From assembly GCA_022771185.1 (NCBI GenBank), contig JALFCJ010000071.1, positions 1 through 6,238 of the forward strand: DNA of 6,238 bases, written 5' to 3'. Both the position numbers and the translations under genes were made by a program. The number at the start of each line of letters is the position of its first letter. The stretch's first letter is position 1. This document shows positions 1-4,852 of this stretch, in pieces. This DNA is from Spirochaetales bacterium. GTDB taxonomy: Bacteria > Spirochaetota > Spirochaetia > Sphaerochaetales > Sphaerochaetaceae. Below the pieces are notes generated by a model that saw only the letters and a list, made by a program, of their open reading frames with translations, had not been told where the DNA came from and searched no databases.

Positions 1-7
1 AGAGAGA

Positions 8-316
8 ATGTTGAAATCGCTTGCGAAGAAGCTTGTGAAGGAACAGGAGAAGAAGATTCAAAAGGAACAGGAAAAGAAGTACGAGAAGCAGCTAAAAGAA
101 AATGAAAAGAAGCTTGAAGAAAGTAACAAACAATTAGTGGACAAAGACAAAAAGCTTGAAGAAAGTAATAAACAATTAGTGGATAAAGAAAAGAAACTTG
201 AGGAAAAGGATAACGATTATATCAAGTTTATGTTCTCTACAGGGTTGTCTCCAGAAACAATTTCAAGAGGTATTAAAATGCCACTTGAGAGAGTAAAGGC
301 GATACTTGCTATTTGA
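8..316 (+). CDS. Small lysine/glutamate-rich coiled-coil protein, possibly the C-terminal part of a longer (Rpn-like) protein
   Basis: The reading frame encodes 102 residues and has no certain function. Residues 1-70 are almost all Lys, Glu, Gln and Asn, with Leu every seventh residue (L29, L36, L43, L50, L57, L64), which is a strong coiled-coil pattern. A 14-residue unit (KKLEESNKQLVDKD-like, two heptads) occurs twice and starts a third time. The last 30 residues are different: GLSPETISRGIKMPLERVKAIL resembles a small helix-turn-helix. Similar tails end many Rpn-type (PD-(D/E)XK nuclease/putative transposase) proteins; that link is from memory of the family and is weak. The frame stays open to the window edge and only a poor AGAGA precedes the ATG, so the true start may lie upstream, outside the window. 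Codons are A-rich, unlike the binding-protein gene at the other end, which fits an accessory gene. A hairpin terminator follows directly. Confidence 0.55.
   Translation: MLKSLAKKLVKEQEKKIQKEQEKKYEKQLKENEKKLEESNKQLVDKDKKLEESNKQLVDKEKKLEEKDNDYIKFMFSTGLSPETISRGIKMPLERVKAILAI
110..208 (+). repeat. In-frame 42-bp tandem repeat, about 2.3 copies
   Basis: Two 42-bp units begin at 110 and 152, and a partial third unit begins at 194 (AAACTTGAGG against AAGCTTGAAG). Units one and two differ at only a few positions, mostly third codon positions. Each unit encodes 14 residues, exactly two heptads, so a gain or loss of a unit lengthens or shortens the coiled coil without breaking its register. Confidence 0.85.
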
Positions 317-323
317 TTATTGG

Positions 324-359
324 ATGCCATGGCCTCTTTTGTCGCCATGGCATTATTTT
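324..359 (+). terminator. Rho-independent terminator of the coiled-coil gene
   Basis: A perfect 10-bp stem (ATGCCATGGC at 324-333 with GCCATGGCAT at 344-353) and a 10-nt loop start 8 bases after the stop codon. The following stretch TATTTT is U-rich only on the + strand. The gene pair coming from the right converges on this site. Confidence 0.75.
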
Positions 360-387
360 GAGAGACACAATCCTATATAATAAATAG

Positions 388-400
388 CTTCTCAGAGAAG
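388..400 (-). terminator. Weak hairpin after the AcnX small-subunit gene
   Basis: A 5-bp stem (CTTCT/AGAAG) with a 3-nt loop lies just past the stop codon on the - strand, followed by CTATTTATTATA. The stem is short and the tail is only partly U-rich. It may help end the AcnX transcript, but the larger hairpin at 324-353, read from the other side, may do this instead. Confidence 0.25.
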
Positions 401-403
401 AGT

Positions 404-850
404 TTATCTCTCTACTTCTACTGTACCGTCTTCTTTTACTGTAATCTTATCTCCAGTCTGAACGAAAGCTAAGAATTCATCTCCTAGATTATCTACAGTA
501 GGCATGCTGTTTTCTGTCCATACATCGGATAATATTGCTCCAGCTGCTGCCAGAGAGTCTATTTCTTTGGAGAACAATAGACACTTAGGCTGACGGTTCA
601 TACTTGCTGCGCAGTAAAGAACCAAGCCTCCTGTAGTGCTTCCAATAGTCTGAGGCATACAGAGAGCTGTACCAGCCATAGGCTTTTCATAGAGATCACT
701 GTTATTCTGGTCGGAGCATTTTCCTGTCTTGTCACCAAACATCAAAGAGTGCTGATAAGAAGCAAGAGTATTGAAGCCACCATGGGATACAAGAGCCTCT
801 GCCGTGACATTTCCCTTTACAACAGGTCTACCTTTAAATACCTTCTTCAT
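404..850 (-). CDS. Aconitase X small subunit (swivel domain, DUF126 family)
   Basis: The 148-residue product has the length and motifs of the AcnX small subunit, which forms the swivelling lid over the active site held in the large subunit. Visible family motifs are the N-terminal G-x-P-V-V-x-G (7-13), G-D-K-T-G (39-43), P-M-A-G-T-A-L-x-M-P (57-66), the G-S-T-T-G turn (70-74) and A-A-A-G-A-I-L (101-107). In aconitases the swivel domain supplies a catalytic serine; Ser71 of GSTTG is the natural candidate. The start codon overlaps the large-subunit stop (ATGA at 847-850), and GGAGG lies 6 bases upstream, inside the large-subunit gene, so the two are translationally coupled and probably made in equal amounts. 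Family membership is well supported. The substrate is not: known AcnX enzymes act on cis-3-hydroxy-L-proline or, in archaea, phosphomevalonate, and no pathway neighbour is present to choose. Confidence 0.9.
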   Translation of the reverse strand: MKKVFKGRPVVKGNVTAEALVSHGGFNTLASYQHSLMFGDKTGKCSDQNNSDLYEKPMAGTALCMPQTIGSTTGGLVLYCAASMNRQPKCLLFSKEIDSLAAAGAILSDVWTENSMPTVDNLGDEFLAFVQTGDKITVKEDGTVEVER

Positions 851-2115
851 TTATTGCCTCCTGTGATGATTGATAATAGCTCATCTTCCTTATAAAAGCG
901 GGCTGAAGTGTAAGTTCTAAGTTTGTTGGAACAAGTGATTACCGGCATTGTTCCGCACTTAGGGTTATTCATATACATAAGCGGGCAGATATGGCTAAGG
1001 ACAACTCCCTCTGCAAGGAGTCTCTTTGCTTCGTCTGTCTTCTTAAACTCTTCCATTACAGCCGGAGCTGCCGTCATGATAGTCTTGATCTCAACTTTGC
1101 TTCTTCCATTCTTCTTCAAAGCTTCGTCTATTCTCTTTGACCAAGAGAAGAGCTGCTCACGTGAAAGATGTGGGCATCCAATGAATGCAAGCTTTGGTGT
1201 TGCATTCTTATCTTTCCATATTACTGGGTAGCTCTTCTCTACTCTCTCCAGCTCTGCGTCATCTATTACATATACGGGAGCATTCTCTCTAATTAGAGAC
1301 CTACCGCTTTCTACAGCTTCTGGAGTAAGGTTCTCTACGTGATACAAGCCTACTGCACCGTTGCTGGCTGTAGCAGCTCCAAAGTCTTTTAAGTAAGCTT
1401 TTGCTTCATCATTGAGAGATGAGAAGTATTTATCGAGGCCGATGACATATGGAACCTTCTCCATGACTTTCATACCTATGGCAGATCCAAGGAGCTGAGC
1501 TTCAGGCTTCTTAGTTGTCTTTACTTCAATAATCCAGTCGGCTTTTCTTCCTTCGTCTGTCAAAAGACCGAAGTATGGGACAGAGCCCACAATGGAACCA
1601 AAGAGGTCAAGGATGCCTGAGTTTCTATTACATCTTGCCCCAAGAACGCTGTTGGCATATACAACTGCGCTGCTCTCTGCCCAAGAGAGTATATCTCCCT
1701 TTTTGGGAGTATTTCCCACTTCATCCATATAGCAGGTACATGTATAAGCGTCATCCTTCATGATACCAAGCTTCTTTAACTGCTCGTCGTAGTCCTTCTG
1801 CTTTGAGTACATTACACGGAAAAAGATATCTTGGATGAGATTACGAGGAACACAGGACTCCAGTGGGCGTGGATCTACACTGAACTTCTGACCGGAAAGA
1901 GCCCCACCTTCAATAAGCTTATCCATAAGAGAATAGACTGGCTTCATGACGCTTAGTCCGAAACTAGTGACCAAGTGGCCGTATTCTCCTGTAATATCTA
2001 CCATTTTCTCTGCACCGAAGGTCTCTCCATACATAACGAGAGTCTTCATTACCTTTGCTTTGATTTCGCCTTCTTTGCCATCAAGAATGGCCTGTTGTCT
2101 TTTATCAAGCTGCAT
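847..2115 (-). CDS. Aconitase X large (catalytic) subunit, DUF521 family dehydratase
   Basis: The product is a 422-residue iron-sulfur hydro-lyase subunit. Recognisable AcnX motifs in order are L-D-G-K-E-G (11-16), the region around Y42-T50, T-C-T-C-Y (125-129), W-A-E-S-S-A-V-V-Y-A-N-S-V-L-G-A-R (145-161), the G-C-P-H-L-S motif (313-318), and a C-terminal cysteine group (C377, C387, C395). By analogy with aconitases three cysteines should hold the cluster; C126 (or C128), C314 and C377 are the best candidates, an inference from position. The longer frame starts at 2127, but I chose the ATG at 2115: GGAGG sits 5 bases before it and actually overlaps the upstream ATG, and MQLDKRQQAIL matches where family members begin. 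It is the first gene of a two-gene operon with the small subunit. Cys162 in GARCNR replaces the Thr I expect in GARTNR. It is not a classical aconitase (AcnA/AcnB), which is far longer. The reaction is probably a dehydration of a hydroxylated small acid; the substrate is unknown. Confidence 0.9.
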   Translation of the reverse strand: MQLDKRQQAILDGKEGEIKAKVMKTLVMYGETFGAEKMVDITGEYGHLVTSFGLSVMKPVYSLMDKLIEGGALSGQKFSVDPRPLESCVPRNLIQDIFFRVMYSKQKDYDEQLKKLGIMKDDAYTCTCYMDEVGNTPKKGDILSWAESSAVVYANSVLGARCNRNSGILDLFGSIVGSVPYFGLLTDEGRKADWIIEVKTTKKPEAQLLGSAIGMKVMEKVPYVIGLDKYFSSLNDEAKAYLKDFGAATASNGAVGLYHVENLTPEAVESGRSLIRENAPVYVIDDAELERVEKSYPVIWKDKNATPKLAFIGCPHLSREQLFSWSKRIDEALKKNGRSKVEIKTIMTAAPAVMEEFKKTDEAKRLLAEGVVLSHICPLMYMNNPKCGTMPVITCSNKLRTYTSARFYKEDELLSIITGGNK

Positions 2116-2120
2116 CGATG

Positions 2121-2125
2121 CCTCC
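2121..2125 (-). promoter_or_regulatory. Shine-Dalgarno site that decides the AcnX large-subunit start
   Basis: GGAGG on the - strand lies 5 bases before the ATG at 2115. The same bases form part of the first codons after the alternative ATG at 2127, which has only a weak GAGAG stretch in front of it. This argues for the shorter protein. Confidence 0.75.
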
Positions 2126-2163
2126 ATTTTATTTCTCTCTCGAGATTTAGATTACCTAGTATC

Positions 2164-2192
2164 ATTGTAGATTTGTTTTTATTTTACATAAA
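2164..2192 (-). promoter_or_regulatory. Candidate promoter of the AcnX operon
   Basis: On the - strand TACAAT (2169-2164) matches five of six bases of the -10 consensus, and TTTATG (2192-2187) lies 17 bases upstream as a poor -35. Transcription would begin near 2157 and give a leader of about 40 bases. The region 2116-2246 is extremely AT-rich, so other placements are possible. No clear operator is visible. Confidence 0.35.
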
Positions 2193-2238
2193 GCTTTTTT
2201 TTGTATTTTTAAATTACCATTTTCTTTTGTTTTGAAAG

Positions 2239-2269
2239 AAAAAAATGGAGCTGACGTATCGCCAACTCC
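2239..2269 (-). terminator. Rho-independent terminator of the TetR-ABC exporter operon
   Basis: On the - strand a 10-bp stem with a 3-nt ATA loop (GGAGTTGGCG and CGTCAGCTCC) begins 18 bases after the permease stop and is followed by A then seven T. The two imperfect positions are G-U pairs in the - strand RNA but C-A mismatches in the + strand RNA, so the hairpin is shaped for the - strand. It separates the exporter operon from the AcnX operon downstream. Confidence 0.85.
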
Positions 2270-2287
2270 GAAGCTTTTTTCTCTTTT

Positions 2288-3076
2288 TCAGCTTTTCATG
2301 TCCCTCTTCTTGTAGTTCCAGAACCCATACATAAGACAAAGAAGAGATATCACGATCCAAACTGATATCAGTGTCCAGTCCAGTTTCTTCTCCAAGACTA
2401 TTGTTGCACCGTCTGTGAATGAGAATGGGGTGAAAAACTTAAGCCAATCTATCTTCTCTGTAATATTCGCCATTAAGTTAAAGAAGTAGAAGAAAAGCAC
2501 AAGCCCCATTCCCATTCCAATGCTGGAGCAAGAGGGAATAGTACTTAGAGAGAAACAAATGGTTGCGAGGCACAACGTAAGAATAAAGTAGGAAGAATGA
2601 AGAAGTACCAGCTCTTTCATTGGAATATCTTCTCTTATGGCAAGTATAGAAAGAAGAGAGACAACAAATGAGATAATGTGAAAGACAATCATTTCTGTCA
2701 TAAGGGCAAGGTACTTTTCCCCCATAACTTTTTCTCTCTTTATTGGAAGGGAGAATAAAAACTCAGCTGTCCTCCCCTTCTCTTCTTTTCCCACCATTAC
2801 TGAACCAACCATAGAAGCAAACAAGGCTGCACCCAGTGCCATAATTGTTCCGCACTCTACGCTATAGAAGCCAAGAAGTGTTCCTAGCCCCAATCTATCC
2901 ATACCGAAGGCAGATGAGAAGGCTCCCATGGAAGCAAAGATATCAGAAACAGAATCCATCTTCCCCTTCATCTCAGGAAACATACCTATACATATAGCTA
3001 TAAAAGCGGCTATAGATATCGTCCAAATCAAGAAACTCTTTATTCCTGATTTCAGTTCTCTTTTATATACATTCAT
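2288..3076 (-). CDS. ABC-2 type transporter permease
   Basis: The 262-residue protein is the membrane half of an ABC exporter. Six hydrophobic segments are visible at roughly 14-33, 66-96, 124-147, 155-180, 184-204 and 234-253. The positively charged loop after segment two, G-K-E-E-K-G-R-T-A-E-F-L-F-S-L-P-I-K-R (97-114), is typical of this permease family and is the likely contact with the ATPase. The short positively charged ends (KRELKSGIK and NYKKRDMKS) are predicted to face the cytoplasm. The gene starts 11 bases after the ATPase gene; its AGGAG overlaps the ATPase stop codon and lies 8 bases before the ATG, so translation is probably coupled. With one ATPase and one permease the complex is most likely a dimer of each. 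Substrate is unknown; the TetR neighbour suggests export of a toxic compound or drug, which is inference. Confidence 0.88.
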   Translation of the reverse strand: MNVYKRELKSGIKSFLIWTISIAAFIAICIGMFPEMKGKMDSVSDIFASMGAFSSAFGMDRLGLGTLLGFYSVECGTIMALGAALFASMVGSVMVGKEEKGRTAEFLFSLPIKREKVMGEKYLALMTEMIVFHIISFVVSLLSILAIREDIPMKELVLLHSSYFILTLCLATICFSLSTIPSCSSIGMGMGLVLFFYFFNLMANITEKIDWLKFFTPFSFTDGATIVLEKKLDWTLISVWIVISLLCLMYGFWNYKKRDMKS

Positions 3077-3087
3077 TGTTTATTCTC

Positions 3088-3954
3088 CTATTTGTAGTAG
3101 TGAAGAAACACTTCTTCCAGATCTGGCTCTGTTACTGTAAAGTCTTTAACGTCACCCTTTCCTAGAGCTTCTATCAAGAGCTTACTGTCTCCCGAATACA
3201 AGAAGCTCATACCTTCTTTACTTCTCTCTATTTCTTTTACGCCTTCTAGGCTATCAAGATTCATGCTTCCTCTGAGAGTTACTCTTCTAGCACTGTTTTT
3301 CGCTATCTCCGCCACTTCTTTCTTTAGAATAATCTTACCGTCCCTAATGAAGGCGGCTGTCTCTGCGTGGTGCTCGATCTCGCTTAAGATATGTGAAGAC
3401 ATAAATATTGTCTTTCCTTTCTCGTGTTCCTCTTCCAATACATTGAAAAACTCTCTCTGCATCAAAGGGTCCAAGCCACCTGTCGGCTCATCGAGAATAA
3501 GGAGGGATGGAGAGTGCTGTAAAGCAGAGACGATTCCTACCTTCTTTCTATTACCGTAACTCAGTTCCCCAACCTTTCTCTTTGTATCCAGTTGGAATCT
3601 TTGACATAGTTCTTCTTGTCGTCTTTTATCCTTATTCTTGAAGAAGGAGAGAGCGTAATCCAAGGTCTCTTTCACACTCATCTCCGGGTAGAATATAGCC
3701 TCGGAAGGAAGATAACCTACATCCTCCATTATTCTCTCGCTCTCTTCCCAAGAATCTAAGCCAAATATTCTACTCTCCCCTTTTGTTGGCTTAATTAGCC
3801 CCAGAAGTGTCCTAATAGTGGTGCTCTTTCCAGCCCCGTTGGGACCGATGAAGCCAAACCACTCACCTTCTTTGACACATAGGTCAATGTTCTCTACGCC
3901 CCTATGTTTTCCATAGTTTTTCGTTAAATTCTCTATCTCAATTGCATACTTCAT
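3088..3954 (-). CDS. ABC transporter ATP-binding protein (exporter type)
   Basis: The 288-residue protein is the ATPase that drives the neighbouring permease at the inner face of the membrane. All nucleotide-binding motifs are visible: Walker A GPNGAGKST (38-46), Q-loop region V-G-Y-L-P-S-E (79-85) with Ser where many ABC proteins have Gln, signature LSYGNRKKV (131-139, a variant of LSGGQ), Walker B LLILDEPTGGLDP (151-163) and the H-loop histidine in MSSHIL (H188). The YLPSE and LSYGN variants recur in this exporter subfamily, so they are not signs of decay. The C-terminal 70 residues form the usual accessory domain ending in D-L-E-E-V-F-L-H-Y-Y. An ATG at 4059 in the same frame lies deep inside the tetR gene. 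I chose 3954 because it forms an ATGA overlap with the tetR stop, has AAAGGAG 6 bases upstream, and MKYAIEIENLTKNYG is a standard N-terminus for the family. Confidence 0.93.
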   Translation of the reverse strand: MKYAIEIENLTKNYGKHRGVENIDLCVKEGEWFGFIGPNGAGKSTTIRTLLGLIKPTKGESRIFGLDSWEESERIMEDVGYLPSEAIFYPEMSVKETLDYALSFFKNKDKRRQEELCQRFQLDTKRKVGELSYGNRKKVGIVSALQHSPSLLILDEPTGGLDPLMQREFFNVLEEEHEKGKTIFMSSHILSEIEHHAETAAFIRDGKIILKKEVAEIAKNSARRVTLRGSMNLDSLEGVKEIERSKEGMSFLYSGDSKLLIEALGKGDVKDFTVTEPDLEEVFLHYYK

Positions 3955-4568
3955 ACTTTTTCTCCTTTGAGATATGCCTTTTTCCATAGTTTTAAAAATT
4001 CCATGTACTCTTTCTCCATTTTGTCTGGGTCTATATTTCCTCTCTGCATCTCGTGCCATAAGTAGCCTTCACTCATGTAGTACATATCTCTGTACATGAC
4101 GCTTAGATCCAAATCCTCTCTGAAAGCTGTTTCAGGGTACATAAGTCTCAACGTATTACCATCTACATTGGCGTATGGGTCAGTTGAATGAGTAATATCA
4201 GAGCTTACTTCAGGATCATCTTCGTACCATGCCTTAACAGCAAAGAGTGCCATCCATGGCCAGGAACGAGCCAAGTCCATCTTTGCTTTGAGGCCTTTTT
4301 CCATTGCAGAAAAAAAATCTTTGTCTCCAATAACGCCTGAGGCAATAAGGCTCTCCCTGGTCTTATCTGCTGTCAGATTCCATAGATAGAGAAAGAGTTC
4401 TTTCTTAGTCTCGAAGTAATGGAACAAAAGGGCCTTACTTACTCCCGCTTCGTTTGCGATATCAGCCATACTTGCTTTCCCATACCCATGGATAGAGAAG
4501 CATTTCATAGCTCCGTTGATAATCGTTTTTTGTCTCTCAGCTGAGAGAGAATTAAATTTATCGTTCAT
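3951..4568 (-). CDS. TetR/AcrR-family transcriptional regulator
   Basis: The 205-residue protein has a TetR DNA-binding domain at residues 8-60: the helix-turn-helix is M-A-D-I-A-N-E-A-G-V-S-K-A-L-L-F-H-Y-F (34-52), followed by ETKKELFLYLW, the usual start of helix 4. The C-terminal part (70-205) is rich in aromatic residues and is the predicted ligand-binding and dimer domain; it gives no clue to the ligand. The gene is first in the operon with the ABC ATPase and permease, so it most likely represses its own operon until the exported compound binds it. Support comes from the near-palindrome at 4578-4594, 9 bases in front of the start codon and over the expected transcription start. The ribosome-binding site is weak (CAGTGAAAT before the ATG), which would keep repressor levels low relative to the downstream genes with good sites. 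Confidence 0.92.
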   Translation of the reverse strand: MNDKFNSLSAERQKTIINGAMKCFSIHGYGKASMADIANEAGVSKALLFHYFETKKELFLYLWNLTADKTRESLIASGVIGDKDFFSAMEKGLKAKMDLARSWPWMALFAVKAWYEDDPEVSSDITHSTDPYANVDGNTLRLMYPETAFREDLDLSVMYRDMYYMSEGYLWHEMQRGNIDPDKMEKEYMEFLKLWKKAYLKGEKV

Positions 4569-4577
4569 ATTTCACTG

Positions 4578-4594
4578 TTAACCGATTCGGTCAA
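4578..4594. promoter_or_regulatory. Candidate TetR-type operator
   Basis: On the - strand the sequence is TTGACCGAATCGGTTAA, a 17-bp near-palindrome around a central base. The inner arms ACCGA/TCGGT are perfect and only one outer pair fails. It covers the predicted start of the tetR transcript, a usual place for TetR autorepression. Binding by the adjacent TetR protein is inference. Confidence 0.7.
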
Positions 4595-4598
4595 TGAA

Positions 4599-4627
4599 AG
4601 AATAAACATTTTTCAATCACCTGTCAA
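4599..4627 (-). promoter_or_regulatory. Promoter of the TetR-ABC exporter operon
   Basis: A perfect -35 TTGACA (4627-4622 on the - strand) is separated by exactly 17 bases from TATTCT (4604-4599), which matches four of six -10 bases. Transcription would start near 4592, within the predicted operator. Confidence 0.7.
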
Positions 4628-4651
4628 CATAAAATAATTAAACAAGAGTTC

Positions 4652-4660
4652 TGATATAAT
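4652..4660 (+). promoter_or_regulatory. Candidate extended -10 promoter reading toward the binding-protein gene
   Basis: TGATATAAT is a perfect TG-n-TATAAT extended -10 box. No -35 is recognisable upstream, which such promoters can tolerate. A transcript from about 4667 would have a leader of some 185 bases before the binding-protein start codon. The AT-rich context makes a chance match possible. Confidence 0.35.
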
Positions 4661-4670
4661 GAAAAGCAAA

Positions 4671-4688
4671 GTTACTATTTATAGCAAC
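4671..4688. repeat. 18-bp imperfect palindrome, possible operator
   Basis: GTTACTATTTATAGCAAC reads the same on both strands except at one pair of positions. It lies a few bases past the transcription start expected from the extended -10 box at 4652-4660, so it could be an operator or form a hairpin at the 5' end of that RNA. Confidence 0.4.
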
Positions 4689-4742
4689 AAGAATAAGCTA
4701 TTTTTCAATTTCTTTTTGCAAGAAAAGTAGAAAATCGAAAAA

Positions 4743-4789
4743 GTTTAGTATGGTTTAGTTGAAAAAAACACTTGCAAAGCTACTAAACC
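4743..4789. promoter_or_regulatory. GTTTAGT half-sites: two direct, one inverted, around the binding-protein promoter
   Basis: GTTTAGT occurs at 4743-4749 and again exactly 10 bases later at 4753-4759. Its reverse complement lies at 4782-4788. The second and third copies extend to a perfect 8-bp inverted repeat (GGTTTAGT at 4752-4759, ACTAAACC at 4782-4789), with starts 30 bases apart, about three helical turns. The set flanks and overlaps the -35 to -10 spacer of the predicted promoter. This fits a binding site for a sugar-responsive regulator, whose gene is not in the window. Confidence 0.5.
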
Positions 4790-4799
4790 GGTGTAATAT
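4772..4799 (+). promoter_or_regulatory. Candidate promoter of the binding-protein gene
   Basis: TTGCAA (4772-4777) and TAATAT (4794-4799) each match four of six consensus bases and are 16 bases apart. Transcription would begin near 4806, giving a leader of about 47 bases that contains the hairpin at 4825-4840. Confidence 0.45.
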
Positions 4800-4824
4800 G
4801 TTTATTGTCAGAAAAAACTATTGG

Positions 4825-4848
4825 CTTCGGGGAACCGAAGTTCGGAGG
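4825..4848 (+). promoter_or_regulatory. Leader hairpin next to the ribosome-binding site
   Basis: CTTCGG (4825-4830) and CCGAAG (4835-4840) form a 6-bp stem with a GGAA loop, a GNRA-type tetraloop. It ends three bases before the GGAGG (4844-4848) that serves the ATG at 4853. The 3' arm can pair instead with TCGG at 4842-4845, which would cover part of the ribosome-binding site. The first stem is clearly more stable, so its default role may simply be to keep the site open or protect the mRNA end. Confidence 0.5.
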
Positions 4849-4852
4849 TAAA

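Noticed and set aside
110..208. CRISPR-like direct repeats
   Set aside because: The 42-bp units are adjacent with no spacers and are in frame within a coiled-coil gene.
923..1231. Open frame on the + strand opposite the AcnX large-subunit gene
   Set aside because: It is antisense to a well-conserved enzyme, has no family features or ribosome-binding site, and is explained by the codon structure of the real gene.
847..2115. Classical aconitase or isopropylmalate isomerase large subunit
   Set aside because: The length, the GARxNR and GCPH motifs and the 148-residue partner fit AcnX, and the typical motifs of AcnA, AcnB and LeuC are not seen.
2247..2280. Terminator acting on the + strand
   Set aside because: A T-run follows on the + strand too, but no + strand gene precedes it and the stem has two C-A mismatches in that orientation, while both are G-U pairs on the - strand.
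3955..4059. Possible upstream start of the ABC ATPase
   Set aside because: The extra 35 residues lie wholly within tetR in another frame and are not part of the family; the ATG at 3954 has a good ribosome-binding site and an ATGA overlap.
4709..4725. TTTCTT/AAGAAA inverted repeat as a regulatory hairpin
   Set aside because: The stem is short and only A-T rich apart from one pair, in a region where such matches are expected by chance; it may only add DNA curvature.
4805..4852. Possible TTG start giving a 450-residue binding protein
   Set aside because: The predicted transcript starts at about the same position, no Shine-Dalgarno site precedes it, and the extra residues would sit in front of a normal signal peptide that starts at 4853.
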